Below, in pieces: positions 8,654 through 17,198 of a stretch of DNA of 46,032 bases (within the stretch, counting starts at the first letter, position 1; each line of letters begins with the position of its first letter). A model generated the notes under the pieces. The model had not been told where the DNA came from. It saw only the letters and a program-made list of their open reading frames with translations, and did no database searches. Location: assembly GCF_010365105.1 (NCBI RefSeq), contig NZ_JAAFGZ010000028.1, forward strand, positions 1 to 46,032. The letters are read 5' to 3'. A program made the position numbers and the translations under genes. This stretch comes from Polaromonas sp. (GTDB taxonomy: Bacteria > Pseudomonadota > Gammaproteobacteria > Burkholderiales > Burkholderiaceae_C).

Positions 8654-9739
8654 ATGAGCGTCACCTTTCATCCCTTGCGCGTGCGTTCCATTGCACCGGA
8701 CACCGCCGAGGCGGTGATCGTGTCGTTTGACGTGCCCGACGCCCTGCGCAGCGTGTTCGGCTTCACCCAGGGCCAGTACCTGACGCTGCGCACCCAGCTG
8801 GACGGCCAGGAAATGCGCCGTTCCTACTCGATATGCGCCGGCATTGACGATGGCGAATTGCGCGTCGGCGTGCGCAAGGTCCGGGGCGGCGCTTTTTCAA
8901 GCTGGATCCATTCCAGCCTGCAGCCCGGCCAGACGCTTGAAGTCATGGCGCCCCAGGGCCGCTTCTTCGTCGCGCTGGACCCTGCGGCACATCACCACCA
9001 TGTGGCGATTGCCGGCGGCAGCGGCATCACGCCCATTTTGTCCATCATGAAGACCGTGCTGGCACGAGAGCCCCACAGCCGTTTCACCCTGATCTACAGC
9101 AACCGCTCGCCCGCCTCGACGATGTTCAAGGAAGAACTCGAAGACCTGAAGAACCGCTACATGGCGCGGTTGTCAATCCACCATGTGTTCACGCAGGAAC
9201 AGGGCGACTCCCCGCTGTTCAGCGGCCGCATCGACCAGCAAAAGCTCGGCGTTTTTCTGGCAACCCTTTTGACGCCGGACGATATCGACCACGTGTTTGT
9301 TTGCGGACCGTTCCAGATGAACGACGAAGCCGAGGCGGCGCTGCTGGCGGCCGGCGTGCCCGAAGAACGCATCCACATCGAACGTTTTGCGGTGGCACAA
9401 AAAGCAGCCGGCGAAGTCGGCGCCATCGTTCATGAAGCGCAGGCGGGCGATGCGGAAAAGGCGCGCGTCGTGATCATCCTCGATGGCGTCAGCCGGGAAA
9501 TTGAATTCAGCAAGGGCCAGCCGAGCATCCTCGATTGCGCCTCGGCCGCAGGCCTGGAAGTGCCGTTTTCCTGCACCTCGGGCGTTTGCGGCACCTGTCG
9601 CGCCAAGCTGGTCGAGGGCGAAGTGCGCATGGCGCGCAACTATGCGCTGGACAAGCGCGATGTCGAGGCCGGCTTCGTGCTGGCCTGCCAGTCGCACCCC
9701 CTGACCGAACGCGTGGTGCTGTCTTTTGACGAACGCTGA
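8654..9739 (+). CDS. paaE: Phenylacetyl-CoA epoxidase reductase PaaE
   Basis: Supplies electrons from NADPH to the PaaABC oxygenase. Domain order is a ferredoxin-NADP reductase fold (flavin motif RRSYSICA at 55-62, nucleotide site GGSGITP near 121-127, VCGPF near 216-220) followed by a plant-type 2Fe-2S domain with cysteines C307, C312, C315 and C345. The 361-residue length and domain order are standard. It is the last enzyme gene of the cluster, 12 nt before the regulator. Confidence 0.97.
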   Translation: MSVTFHPLRVRSIAPDTAEAVIVSFDVPDALRSVFGFTQGQYLTLRTQLDGQEMRRSYSICAGIDDGELRVGVRKVRGGAFSSWIHSSLQPGQTLEVMAPQGRFFVALDPAAHHHHVAIAGGSGITPILSIMKTVLAREPHSRFTLIYSNRSPASTMFKEELEDLKNRYMARLSIHHVFTQEQGDSPLFSGRIDQQKLGVFLATLLTPDDIDHVFVCGPFQMNDEAEAALLAAGVPEERIHIERFAVAQKAAGEVGAIVHEAQAGDAEKARVVIILDGVSREIEFSKGQPSILDCASAAGLEVPFSCTSGVCGTCRAKLVEGEVRMARNYALDKRDVEAGFVLACQSHPLTERVVLSFDER

Positions 9740-9751
9740 AGGCCTAACCTG

Positions 9752-10375
9752 ATGGCTCGCGGACGTGCCTCCGGCTACGACGACCAGCGCGAGATGATCC
9801 TGGCGCATGCGGCACGCCTGTTTGCGCGGCGCGGCTACCCGGCGACCTCGATGAACCAGGTGGCCGAGGCCTGCGGCCTGTCCAAGGCCACGATCTACCA
9901 CTACTTCCGCGACAAGTACGCCTTGCTCGTCAGCATTGCCGACGGCCATGTGTCCCGGCTGCAGGTGCTGGTCGCCGACGTGGTGCGCGAGGCAGCGGCG
10001 CCCGATCTGCAGCTGCGCGAACTGATTCGCCGCATCGTCGAGGAGTACGCCGACGCCCAGGATGCGCACCGGGTGCTGACCGAAGACGTGAAATTTCTCG
10101 AACCCGACGACCGGGAGCGGGTGCTCGGCAAGGAACGCGAGGTGGTGGCCGGTTTTGCCCGCACCGTGGCCGCGCTGCGGCCCGAACTGGAGCAGGTCGC
10201 CTTGAGCAAGCCGCTGACCATGCTGCTGTTCGGCATGGTCAACTGGATGTTCATGTGGATGAAACCCGACGGCAAGCTCGACCATGACGCCATGGCCGTC
10301 GTGGTGGCCGACTTGTTCGTGGGAGGGTTGGCTGCAGTCAAGCCTCCCCTCACGACCGAACTGCTGGCCGAATGA
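9752..10375 (+). CDS. TetR-family regulator, probable PaaR repressor
   Basis: A 207-residue TetR-type protein. The N-terminal HTH region spans roughly residues 15-60, with TSMNQVAEACGLSKATIYHY as the recognition part. The C-terminal half is a TetR ligand domain. It is the last gene of the paa run and the palindrome at 4123-4136 is a typical TetR operator, so I infer that it is the phenylacetyl-CoA-responsive repressor PaaR. It has nothing to do with the GntR-type PaaX of E. coli. The family assignment is certain; the function is inferred. Confidence 0.85.
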   Translation: MARGRASGYDDQREMILAHAARLFARRGYPATSMNQVAEACGLSKATIYHYFRDKYALLVSIADGHVSRLQVLVADVVREAAAPDLQLRELIRRIVEEYADAQDAHRVLTEDVKFLEPDDRERVLGKEREVVAGFARTVAALRPELEQVALSKPLTMLLFGMVNWMFMWMKPDGKLDHDAMAVVVADLFVGGLAAVKPPLTTELLAE

Positions 10376-10550
10376 TGTCGCCAGCCCTTTTATTTCCGCT
10401 CACCCGGCTGGGGTTCGCACTCCCTGTAAACCCGCTGTGCAGCACAGGACGATCTCATTACGATGTGTAGCCTGTTCGCTTCAGGCGCCCCTAGCGCCTG
10501 GCCAGGCTTGACCTGGCAACCAGTTTTTCAACCATAAGAAGGAGACAAGC
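10376..10550 (+). promoter_or_regulatory. Leader before the ABC transporter, with palindrome and twin hairpins
   Basis: This spacer holds a perfect inverted repeat CTGTGC-A-GCACAG (10435-10447), a possible operator. Two adjacent hairpins follow: CAGGCGC/GCGCCTG (10482-10500) and GCCAGG/CCTGGC (10501-10517), with a TTTTT run at 10523-10527. The pair resembles a weak terminator or attenuator between paaR and the transporter. GAAGGAG at 10539-10545 is the ribosome binding site of the next gene. I saw no convincing -35/-10 pair. Confidence 0.45.
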
Positions 10551-11696
10551 ATGAACATTCTCAAACCCCTGGCACTGGCTGCAGCGCTGCTGGCCAGTGC
10601 GCTGGCACAGGCCGACATCAATGTCGGCGTGACGCTGTCGGCCACCGGCCCGGCCGCTTCGCTCGGCATTCCCGAGAAAAACACCATTGCGCTGATGCCC
10701 AAGACCATCGGCGGTGAAAAAATCAACTACATCGTGCTCGACGATGCCTCCGACACGACGGCGGCGGTCAGCAACACCCGCAAGCTGATCAGCGAGAACA
10801 AGGTGGACATCATCCTGGGCTCGACCACCACCCCGGCGTCGCTGGCGATGATCGACGTCGCCGCCGAGGCGCAGACGCCGATGATCTCGATTGCCGCGTC
10901 GGCGCGCATCGTCGAGCCGCAGGATGCCAAGAAGCGCTGGGTCTTCAAGACCCCGCAAAATGACATCATGATGTCGCTGGCCATTGCAGAGCACATGGCC
11001 AATGCGGGCGTCAAGACCGTCGCCTTCATCGGCTTTTCCGATGCCTACGGCGAAGGCTGGTTCAACGAGTTTTCCAAGGCAGCCGAATTGAAAAAGCTGC
11101 GCATCGTCGGCAACGAGCGTTATGCGCGCAACGACACCTCGGTGACCGGCCAGGTGCTCAAGATCATGTCCACCAAGCCAGACGCCGTGCTGGTCGCCGG
11201 CTCGGGAACCCCTGCTGCGCTGCCGCAGAAAACCCTGAAGGAACGCGGCTACGCCGGCAAGATGTACCAGACGCATGGCGTGGCCAATGCCGACTTCCTG
11301 CGCGTCGGCGGCAAGGACGTCGAAGGCACCTTCCTGCCGTCCGGCCCGGTGCTCGTCGCCACGCAGCTTCCCGCCACGCATCCGGTGCGCAAGTCCGCGA
11401 TGGCCTATGTCGATGCGTATGAAGCAGCCTACGGCAAGGGCAGCGTGTCCACCTTCGGCGCCCATGCCTGGGATGCCGGCCTGCTGATGAGCGCCGCCGT
11501 GCCGCAGGCGCTGAAAAAAGCCAAGCCCGGAACGCCCGAGTTCCGCGCAGCCTTGCGCGATGCGCTGGAAAACGTGCGCGACATGCCGGGCGCCCACGGT
11601 ATTTTCAGCATGTCGCCCACCGACCACCTGGGCCTCGACCAGCGCGGCCGTGTCATGGTCAAGATCGAAAACGGCGCCTGGAAATACCAGCCCTGA
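10551..11696 (+). CDS. ABC transporter substrate-binding protein, branched-chain amino acid type
   Basis: A 381-residue periplasmic binding protein of the LivK/HAAT type (Peripla_BP_6). An N-terminal signal peptide ends near ASALAQA, with the mature protein starting at about residue 22. The start of the mature part, INVGVTLSATGPAASLG, is typical for the group. GAAGGAG stands before the ATG. It begins a four-gene importer set directly downstream of the paa genes, so the substrate may be an aromatic acid rather than an amino acid; the sequence does not settle this. Confidence 0.9.
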   Translation: MNILKPLALAAALLASALAQADINVGVTLSATGPAASLGIPEKNTIALMPKTIGGEKINYIVLDDASDTTAAVSNTRKLISENKVDIILGSTTTPASLAMIDVAAEAQTPMISIAASARIVEPQDAKKRWVFKTPQNDIMMSLAIAEHMANAGVKTVAFIGFSDAYGEGWFNEFSKAAELKKLRIVGNERYARNDTSVTGQVLKIMSTKPDAVLVAGSGTPAALPQKTLKERGYAGKMYQTHGVANADFLRVGGKDVEGTFLPSGPVLVATQLPATHPVRKSAMAYVDAYEAAYGKGSVSTFGAHAWDAGLLMSAAVPQALKKAKPGTPEFRAALRDALENVRDMPGAHGIFSMSPTDHLGLDQRGRVMVKIENGAWKYQP

Positions 11697-11786
11697 GCCT
11701 TCGCCTTCGATAAAAGCTGACCCGCGCCTATTGCGCGCGGCTTGCAACCCTCCACGGGCCGCTGGCGGCCCGAACCGGATTTCATC

Positions 11787-12815
11787 ATGGACCTGCAAAT
11801 TGCCCTGATGCTGGGGCAGGACGGCCTCGTGAACGGCGCCATTTACGGACTGATCGCGCTGGCGCTGGTGCTGGTGTTCTCGGTCACCCGCGTCATTTTC
11901 ATTCCGCAGGGCGAGTTCGTGGCCTTCGGCGCGCTGTCGATGGCCATGCTGCAGGCCGGAAAGGTGCCTGCCACGCTGTGGCTGCTGCTGGCCTTGGCGC
12001 TGATGACGCTGGTGGCCGAGGCCTGGCGCCACCATCGCGGCACGACTGTGGACTGGGCGTCCACGGCGGTGTGGGCGGTGGCCATGCCGGCTGCCGCCTG
12101 CACGCTGGTGCTGTTGATTCGGCCAGCGTCGATCTACCTGCAGGCGCTGACCACGCTGGTGCTGATCACGCCGCTCGGGCCACTGCTGTATCGGCTGGTG
12201 TACCGGCCGCTGGCGGACGGGACGGTGCTGGTGCTGTTGATTGTTTCGGTGGCGCTGCATGGCGTGCTGGTCGGGCTGGGACTGCTGTTTTTCGGAGCCG
12301 AGGGCTCGCGCACGCCGGCGTTCTCGGAAGCCCGGTTCGAGCTGGGTGGCATTCCGGTCACCGGACAGTCGCTGGTGGTGGTCGCCGTTACTGCCCTGCT
12401 GGTGGTGGCCATGTTCCTGTTTTTTGGCCGCTCCATCGTCGGCAAGGCATTGCGCGCGACCGCCATGAACCGGGTCGGTGCGCGGCTGATGGGCATTCCG
12501 ACCGAATTGTCGGGCGACGTGAGCTTTGCGCTGGCCGCCTTGATCGGCGCGGTGTCGGGGCTGCTGATCGCGCCGCTGACCACGGTGTATTACGACACCG
12601 GCTTCCTGATCGGCCTCAAAGGCTTCGTCGCGGCGATTGTCGGCGGGCTGGCAAGCTATCCGCTGGCATTGGCCGGCGCCCTGATCGTCGGCCAGCTGGA
12701 ATCGTTTTCCTCGTTCTGGGCCAGCGCCTTCAAGGAAGTGCTGGTCTTCACCCTGATCATTCCGGTGCTGTGGTGGCGTTCGCTGCAAAGCCGCCATGTG
12801 GAGGATGAGGAATGA
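11787..12815 (+). CDS. ABC transporter permease, LivH type
   Basis: A 342-residue inner-membrane permease of the branched-chain amino acid family. Hydrophobic segments fill the protein, opening with the typical GLVNGAIYGLIALALVLVFS and ending with the conserved GLKGFVAAIVGGLASYPLA. The start at 11787 (MDLQIALML) fits the family better than an upstream in-frame ATG at 11742. Its stop overlaps the next start (ATGA). It works with the fused permease-ATPase encoded next. Confidence 0.92.
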   Translation: MDLQIALMLGQDGLVNGAIYGLIALALVLVFSVTRVIFIPQGEFVAFGALSMAMLQAGKVPATLWLLLALALMTLVAEAWRHHRGTTVDWASTAVWAVAMPAAACTLVLLIRPASIYLQALTTLVLITPLGPLLYRLVYRPLADGTVLVLLIVSVALHGVLVGLGLLFFGAEGSRTPAFSEARFELGGIPVTGQSLVVVAVTALLVVAMFLFFGRSIVGKALRATAMNRVGARLMGIPTELSGDVSFALAALIGAVSGLLIAPLTTVYYDTGFLIGLKGFVAAIVGGLASYPLALAGALIVGQLESFSSFWASAFKEVLVFTLIIPVLWWRSLQSRHVEDEE

Positions 12816-14659
12816 ACACCCGCCACCTGACCCTGGCCGCCGTGGCCGCGCTGGCGCTCAGCTGGGGCCTGCTGCCCGACTTCACGCTGACCCTGCTCAG
12901 CTACATCGCCCTGTATGCGCTCGTCGCCGCCGGCCTGGTGATGCTGACCGGCGTCGGCGGCATGACCTCGTTCGGCCAGGCCGCCTTTGTCGGCATGGGC
13001 GCCTATGCCACGGCGTGGGTCTGCACCTCGCCACTGGCGGCGCAGTATTTGCCAGCGGCGCTGGCGGGCAGTGCCTGGCTGCCGTGGGTCGGACTGGCGC
13101 TGGGGCTGGCGACGACCTTTGCGCTGGCCTGGATGCTGGGCGCGATCACGCTGCGGCTGTCGGGGCACTACCTGCCGCTGGGCACGCTGGCCTGGGGCCT
13201 GAGCCTGTACTACCTGTTCGGCAACATTGAAGGACTGGGCGGCTTCACCGGCCTGTCCGGCCTGCCGCCGTTGGTGCTGGGCGGGTTCTCGCTGGCAACG
13301 CCGATGCGGCTCGGGCCGCTCATTTGGGGCGTGCTGCTGCTGGCGCTGTGGGCGCTGCACAACCTGCTCGATTCGCGCGAGGGCCGGGCAATTCGCGCGC
13401 TCAAGGGCGGCCGGGTGATGGCCGAATCCATGGGCATTGACACGGCGCATTACCGCATCAAGCTGTTTGTGCTGGCGGCCCTGCTGGCGGCCATCTCGGG
13501 CTGGCTGTATGCGCATTTGCAGCGCTTTGTGAACCCGACGCCGTTCAACATCAACATCGGCATCGAGTACCTGTTCATGGCGGTGGTCGGCGGCGCCGGC
13601 CACCTGTGGGGCGCGGTGCTGGGCGCAGCGCTGATCACGCTGCTGAAAGAGCAGTTGCAGGACATCCTGCCCAGGCTGCTGGGCACCAGCGGGAATTTCG
13701 AGATCGTGGTCTTCGGCCTGCTGATGCTGCTGGTGCTGCAACGCTTTGCCGATGGCCTGTGGCCGCGCCTGGCAGGCTGGACGCAGCGCTGGGTACGGCC
13801 TGCCAACGCTGCAAGCGCCGGTACGCCGTCAGCCCGTACCCCCGCCGTCCCGCTGGCCACGCGTGCCCTGCCCCCGGCCGGACAGGTCGTGCTGCAGGCC
13901 AGCCATGTCAGCAAGCGCTTTGGCGGCCTGGTCGCTAACAACGACATCCACATGAACGTGAAGGCCGGCGAGGTGCATGCGCTGATCGGCCCGAACGGCG
14001 CCGGCAAAAGCACCTTCTTCAACATGATCTCGGGCGTGGACGACCCGAGTTCGGGCGAGGTGCTGCTGGCCGGCAAGCCGATGCAGGGCCAGCCGTCGCG
14101 CCACTTTGCCGCGCTCGGCATGGGCCGGACCTTCCAGCATGTCCGGCTGCTTGGCCAGCGCAGCGTGCTGGAAAACGTGGCTCTGGGCGCGCACCGGCGC
14201 GGCCGCAGCGGCTGGCTGGCGTGCATGCTGCGCCTGGACCGCGCCGAAGAGGCGGCGCTGATGCTGGAGGCGCGCCGGCAGCTGGAACGCTGCGGCCTGG
14301 CCGCGCTGGCTGACCAGCCCGCCGCGTCGCTGGCGCTGGGCCAGCAGCGCATCATTGAAATTGCCCGCGCGCTGGCGGGCCAGCCCAGCGTGCTGCTGCT
14401 CGACGAGCCGGCCGCCGGGCTGCGGCACCTTGAAAAGCAGGCACTGGCCACGCTGCTCGGCCAGTTGCGCGCCGAAGGGCTGGGCATTCTGGTGGTGGAA
14501 CACGACATGGAGTTCGTCATGAAACTGGCTGACCGCATCACCGTGCTGGAGTTCGGGGCCGTGATTGCCGAGGGCACGCCGGCCCAGGTGCAGGCCAACC
14601 CGCGAGTGCTGGAGGCTTACTTAGGTGGCGCCGATGACTTCGGAGGCATGGCCGCATGA
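12812..14659 (+). CDS. Fused ABC permease-ATPase (LivM-LivG fusion)
   Basis: A single 615-residue protein. A LivM-type permease (about residues 1-315, many membrane segments, EAA-like GRAIRALKGG near 191-200) is joined through an Ala/Pro-rich linker (about 330-357) to a LivG-type ATPase. The ATPase has Walker A GPNGAGKS at 393-400, signature SLALGQQR at 506-513 (in place of LSGGQ) and Walker B VLLLDEP at 527-533. The two are separate genes in E. coli; such fusions are known in Burkholderiales. It overlaps both neighbours by four bases, so the operon is tightly coupled. Confidence 0.93.
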   Translation: MNTRHLTLAAVAALALSWGLLPDFTLTLLSYIALYALVAAGLVMLTGVGGMTSFGQAAFVGMGAYATAWVCTSPLAAQYLPAALAGSAWLPWVGLALGLATTFALAWMLGAITLRLSGHYLPLGTLAWGLSLYYLFGNIEGLGGFTGLSGLPPLVLGGFSLATPMRLGPLIWGVLLLALWALHNLLDSREGRAIRALKGGRVMAESMGIDTAHYRIKLFVLAALLAAISGWLYAHLQRFVNPTPFNINIGIEYLFMAVVGGAGHLWGAVLGAALITLLKEQLQDILPRLLGTSGNFEIVVFGLLMLLVLQRFADGLWPRLAGWTQRWVRPANAASAGTPSARTPAVPLATRALPPAGQVVLQASHVSKRFGGLVANNDIHMNVKAGEVHALIGPNGAGKSTFFNMISGVDDPSSGEVLLAGKPMQGQPSRHFAALGMGRTFQHVRLLGQRSVLENVALGAHRRGRSGWLACMLRLDRAEEAALMLEARRQLERCGLAALADQPAASLALGQQRIIEIARALAGQPSVLLLDEPAAGLRHLEKQALATLLGQLRAEGLGILVVEHDMEFVMKLADRITVLEFGAVIAEGTPAQVQANPRVLEAYLGGADDFGGMAA

Positions 14660-15402
14660 GCGCGCCGCTGCTGGAACTGGACGGTTTCTGTGTGTCCTAC
14701 GGCGCGGTGCAGGCCGTGCACCAGGTCGGGCTGCGCGTTGGCGAGGGCGAGATCGTCACCGTCATCGGCCCCAACGGCGCAGGCAAGACCACGCTGCTGG
14801 GCGCGGCCATGGGGCTGCTGCCTTCGCAGGGCAGCCTCACCCTGGCAGGCGAGCGCATCGCGCGGCCCACCGTCGAGGCGATGGTGGCGCGCGGCGTGGC
14901 GCTGGTGCCGGAAAAGCGCGAGCTGTTCGCCGGCATGTCGGTCGAGGACAACCTGCTGCTGGGCGGCTTTTCGCGCTGGCGCCGGGGCCAGCGCGACCAG
15001 AAAAGCCGCATGCAGGAGGTGTTTGAAATCTTTCCGCGCCTGCAGGAACGCCGGGCGCAACTGGCCGCCACGCTGTCGGGCGGGGAGCGCCAGATGCTGG
15101 CCATCGGCCGGGCGCTGATGGCACGGCCGCGCCTCCTGATGCTCGACGAGCCGTCGCTCGGACTGGCGCCGCTGATCGTGCGCGAAGTGCTGCAGGTGGT
15201 GTCGTCGCTGCGAAGCCATGGCGTGTCGGTGCTGCTGGTCGAGCAGAATGCGCGCGCCGCCCTGCAGGTGGCCGACCAGGCCTATGTGCTGGAAACCGGT
15301 GCCGTCGCGCTTAGCGGCCCGGCGCATGAGCTGCTGCACGACCGCCGCATCATCGACACCTACCTCGGGCTGGGCGGCAGCCATGCGCCAGCCAGTGCCT
15401 GA
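14656..15402 (+). CDS. ABC transporter ATPase, LivF type
   Basis: A 248-residue ATPase that pairs with the LivG-like half of the preceding fusion protein. Walker A GPNGAGKT is at 38-45, the signature is LSGGERQ, Walker B is LLMLDEPSLGLAP, and the LLVEQN switch motif is present. It is the last gene of the importer operon. The operon is followed by a repeat-rich spacer rather than a clear U-tract terminator. Confidence 0.94.
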   Translation: MSAPLLELDGFCVSYGAVQAVHQVGLRVGEGEIVTVIGPNGAGKTTLLGAAMGLLPSQGSLTLAGERIARPTVEAMVARGVALVPEKRELFAGMSVEDNLLLGGFSRWRRGQRDQKSRMQEVFEIFPRLQERRAQLAATLSGGERQMLAIGRALMARPRLLMLDEPSLGLAPLIVREVLQVVSSLRSHGVSVLLVEQNARAALQVADQAYVLETGAVALSGPAHELLHDRRIIDTYLGLGGSHAPASA

Positions 15403-15452
15403 GGCAAACGCTGGTACGTAGCGCTGGCATTCAGGGTGTCCAGCAGCTTGAT

Positions 15453-15469
15453 GCTACTTAATTCATAGC
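15453..15469. repeat. Dispersed repeat core GCTAC...ATAGC, copy 1
   Basis: GCTACTTAATTCATAGC, followed downstream by GCGCAAAATGCC and an A/T-rich tail ending near 15520. Closely similar cores occur at 17884, 30524 and 41295. Confidence 0.6.
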
Positions 15470-15630
15470 TACCATCGAATGCTCTGCGTGCGCAAAATGC
15501 CTTTTTTACATAAAAACTGTAACTACAAGGCCTTCCCGATGGGTGCTTTCCGGCGTTGGGGGAGGTGCGGATGGGCTTCGCCTCGAATCCGAATCCGAAT
15601 CCGCTCCCGTCAGTCCCGTTCTGGCTGGGC

Positions 15631-15730
15631 CTGTGATGAGGGGCAAAAGCGGGATCAGGGCCGCGCGCTGTTTGAGCGAAACGCAGTGAAGCGAGTTTGC
15701 GCGGACCCCCGCTTTTGCCCCTCATCACAG
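15631..15730. repeat. Perfect 23-bp inverted repeat element
   Basis: The arm at 15631-15653 is the exact reverse complement of 15708-15730. The 54-nt loop has its own nested pairing, CCGCGC (15661-15666) with GCGCGG (15699-15704). The RNA or cruciform would be very stable. It lies between convergent genes (livF-type to the left, dacC to the right). It could act as a bidirectional transcription barrier or be a non-autonomous mobile repeat; no terminal duplication was evident. Confidence 0.75.
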
Positions 15731-15786
15731 GTTGCCCGTAGCGAAGCGCAGGGACCCAGACAGCCGGGTCGCCTTTTCTTTGGTGA

Positions 15787-15812
15787 CTTTCTTTTGGCGA
15801 AGCAAAAGAAAG
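15787..15812. repeat. Perfect 10-bp hairpin
   Basis: CTTTCTTTTG, a six-base loop GCGAAG, then CAAAAGAAAG. No T-run follows on either strand. It lies about 94 nt downstream of the dacC stop and may be the 3' end element of that gene or a part of the same repeat. Confidence 0.55.
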
Positions 15813-15905
15813 TTACTGGCCGCCGGGCCACTCCCGGCCAGCCGGCCCCCAGCAAAGTCTCAGGCGCGAATCAACCCGAAAAATCGTCTTTGCAGCTACA
15901 AAAAA

Positions 15906-17114
15906 TCACTTGATCCAGAGCCGGATCGAATCCCATGCCCGACCGATGATGCCGGCCTCTTCCACAGCGTCCAGCGCCACCAGCGGCACCTCGGCCATGG
16001 GGGCGGGGTCGTCGCCGTTCATGATCTTCAGGCTGCCGACCAGCTGGCCCTTCTTGAAAGGCGCGACCAGCGGTTCGGGACGGGCCACCTGGGTCTTGAG
16101 CCGGGACGCCGTGCCGGCGGGCACTGCCACCACGATGGCTTCAGGCCGGCCGAGCTTGACGACGGCGTCCTTGCCCTTCCAGACCGCCGGCGTGACCACC
16201 GCCTGGCCCGCGTCGAACAGCTTGACCGCCTCAAACGCGGTATAGCCCCAGTTCAGCAGCTTTTGTGTTTCATTGGCGCGGGCACTGTCGCTCGAAGCGC
16301 CCAGCACGATGGCCACCAGGCGCCGTTCGCCGGCCTTGCCGGCCGCGCCCAGGTTGGGAAATTCGCGCTTGGCCGTGGCAATCATGCAGTAGCCAGCGGC
16401 ATTCGTATGGCCGGTTTTCAGGCCGTCAACGGTCGGATCGCGGAACAGCAATGTGTTGCGGTTCGTGTCGTTGGTCGCCGGCGTTCCGGGATAGCGGTAT
16501 TTCTTGATCGCCGAGTAGCCGATGTAGTCGGGAAAATCGGTCATCAGGCGCGTGGACAGGATGCTCAGGTCGCGCGCCGTGGTGGTGTGGCCGGCTTCGG
16601 TCAGGCCTTCGGGGTTCTTGTAGCTGGTTGACTTCATGCCCAGCGCCTTGGCCTGCTGGTTCATCAGCTCGACGAAATGCTCGGCCGTGCCGCCCACGCC
16701 CTCGGCCAGCGCCATGGTGGCGTCGTTGCCCGACTGCACGATCATGCCCTTGATCAGGTCTTCGACCGGCACCTGCATCTTGGGGTCGATGAACATGCGC
16801 GAACCCGGCATTTTCCAGGCACGCGGGCTGACGCCGAAGGTTTGCGTCAAGGTGATTTTTTTCGACTTGAGCGCGTCGAACACCAGGTATTCGGTCATCA
16901 GCTTGGTCAGCGACGCGGGCTCGACCGGCGAGTCGATGTCCTTGGCGGCGAGGATCTGGTTGGCCGTCACATCGAGCAGCAGATACGAACGGGCAGCGAT
17001 TTCAGGCACTTGCGGTGCCTGGGCATGCGCTGCCGGAAGCGCCACCGAGACGAACAGGACCAGGGAAGAGGCAAGAGAGCGCAGGCCGGCAGGGGCCTTG
17101 AAGAAGCATTGCAT
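15906..17114 (-). CDS. dacC: D-alanyl-D-alanine carboxypeptidase (PBP5/6 family)
   Basis: Periplasmic enzyme that trims the terminal D-Ala from peptidoglycan stem peptides. All three active-site motifs are present: SLTK at residues 68-71 (Ser68 nucleophile), SGN at 128-130, and KTG at 233-235. A signal peptide ends near PAAHA (about residue 31). The C-terminus (WDSIRLWIK) can form the amphipathic membrane anchor typical of the family. The ATG at 17114 is preferred to TTG at 17138; neither has a strong ribosome binding site. The symbol is a best guess among dacA/dacC-type paralogues. Confidence 0.92.
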   Translation of the reverse strand: MQCFFKAPAGLRSLASSLVLFVSVALPAAHAQAPQVPEIAARSYLLLDVTANQILAAKDIDSPVEPASLTKLMTEYLVFDALKSKKITLTQTFGVSPRAWKMPGSRMFIDPKMQVPVEDLIKGMIVQSGNDATMALAEGVGGTAEHFVELMNQQAKALGMKSTSYKNPEGLTEAGHTTTARDLSILSTRLMTDFPDYIGYSAIKKYRYPGTPATNDTNRNTLLFRDPTVDGLKTGHTNAAGYCMIATAKREFPNLGAAGKAGERRLVAIVLGASSDSARANETQKLLNWGYTAFEAVKLFDAGQAVVTPAVWKGKDAVVKLGRPEAIVVAVPAGTASRLKTQVARPEPLVAPFKKGQLVGSLKIMNGDDPAPMAEVPLVALDAVEEAGIIGRAWDSIRLWIK

Positions 17115-17198
17115 ATCAAAAAAACCGGTAGAAAACAAGGAAGAAAAAAGCGGGAAAACGCAGGGCAGAGGCGATGGACCGCGCTCGCCCCAAAAGAT

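Larger units (their letters stand above)
15403..15905. repeat. Repeat-rich intergenic spacer between livF-type gene and dacC
   Basis: This 503-nt stretch has no credible gene although several frames stay open. In order it holds a GCTAC...ATAGC repeat (15453-15469), three tandem CGAATC units (15584-15601), a perfect 23-bp inverted repeat (15631-15653 with 15708-15730), and a perfect 10-bp hairpin (15787-15812). It is a composite of non-coding repeats lying between convergent genes. I recognise the general style from Comamonadaceae spacers but could not compare copies. Confidence 0.7.

Noticed and set aside
10491..12797. A 768-codon open frame on the minus strand opposite the binding protein and permease genes
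   Set aside because: It is antisense to two clearly recognisable transporter genes, and its translation is His/Gln/Arg-rich with no domain, a common artefact in GC-rich DNA.
12656..13741. Gln/Arg-rich 361-codon frame on the minus strand
   Set aside because: Antisense to the LivM part of the fusion protein; composition is typical of a shadow frame.
15584..15601. CGAATC triplet as a possible iteron or replication origin
   Set aside because: Only three 6-bp units and no replication gene nearby; better seen as simple-sequence slippage.
15479..16631. Open frames across the repeat-rich spacer (plus strand 15479-15913 and 15732-16631)
   Set aside because: They run through inverted repeats or antisense to dacC, and their products are basic and low-complexity. 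They are by-products of high GC.
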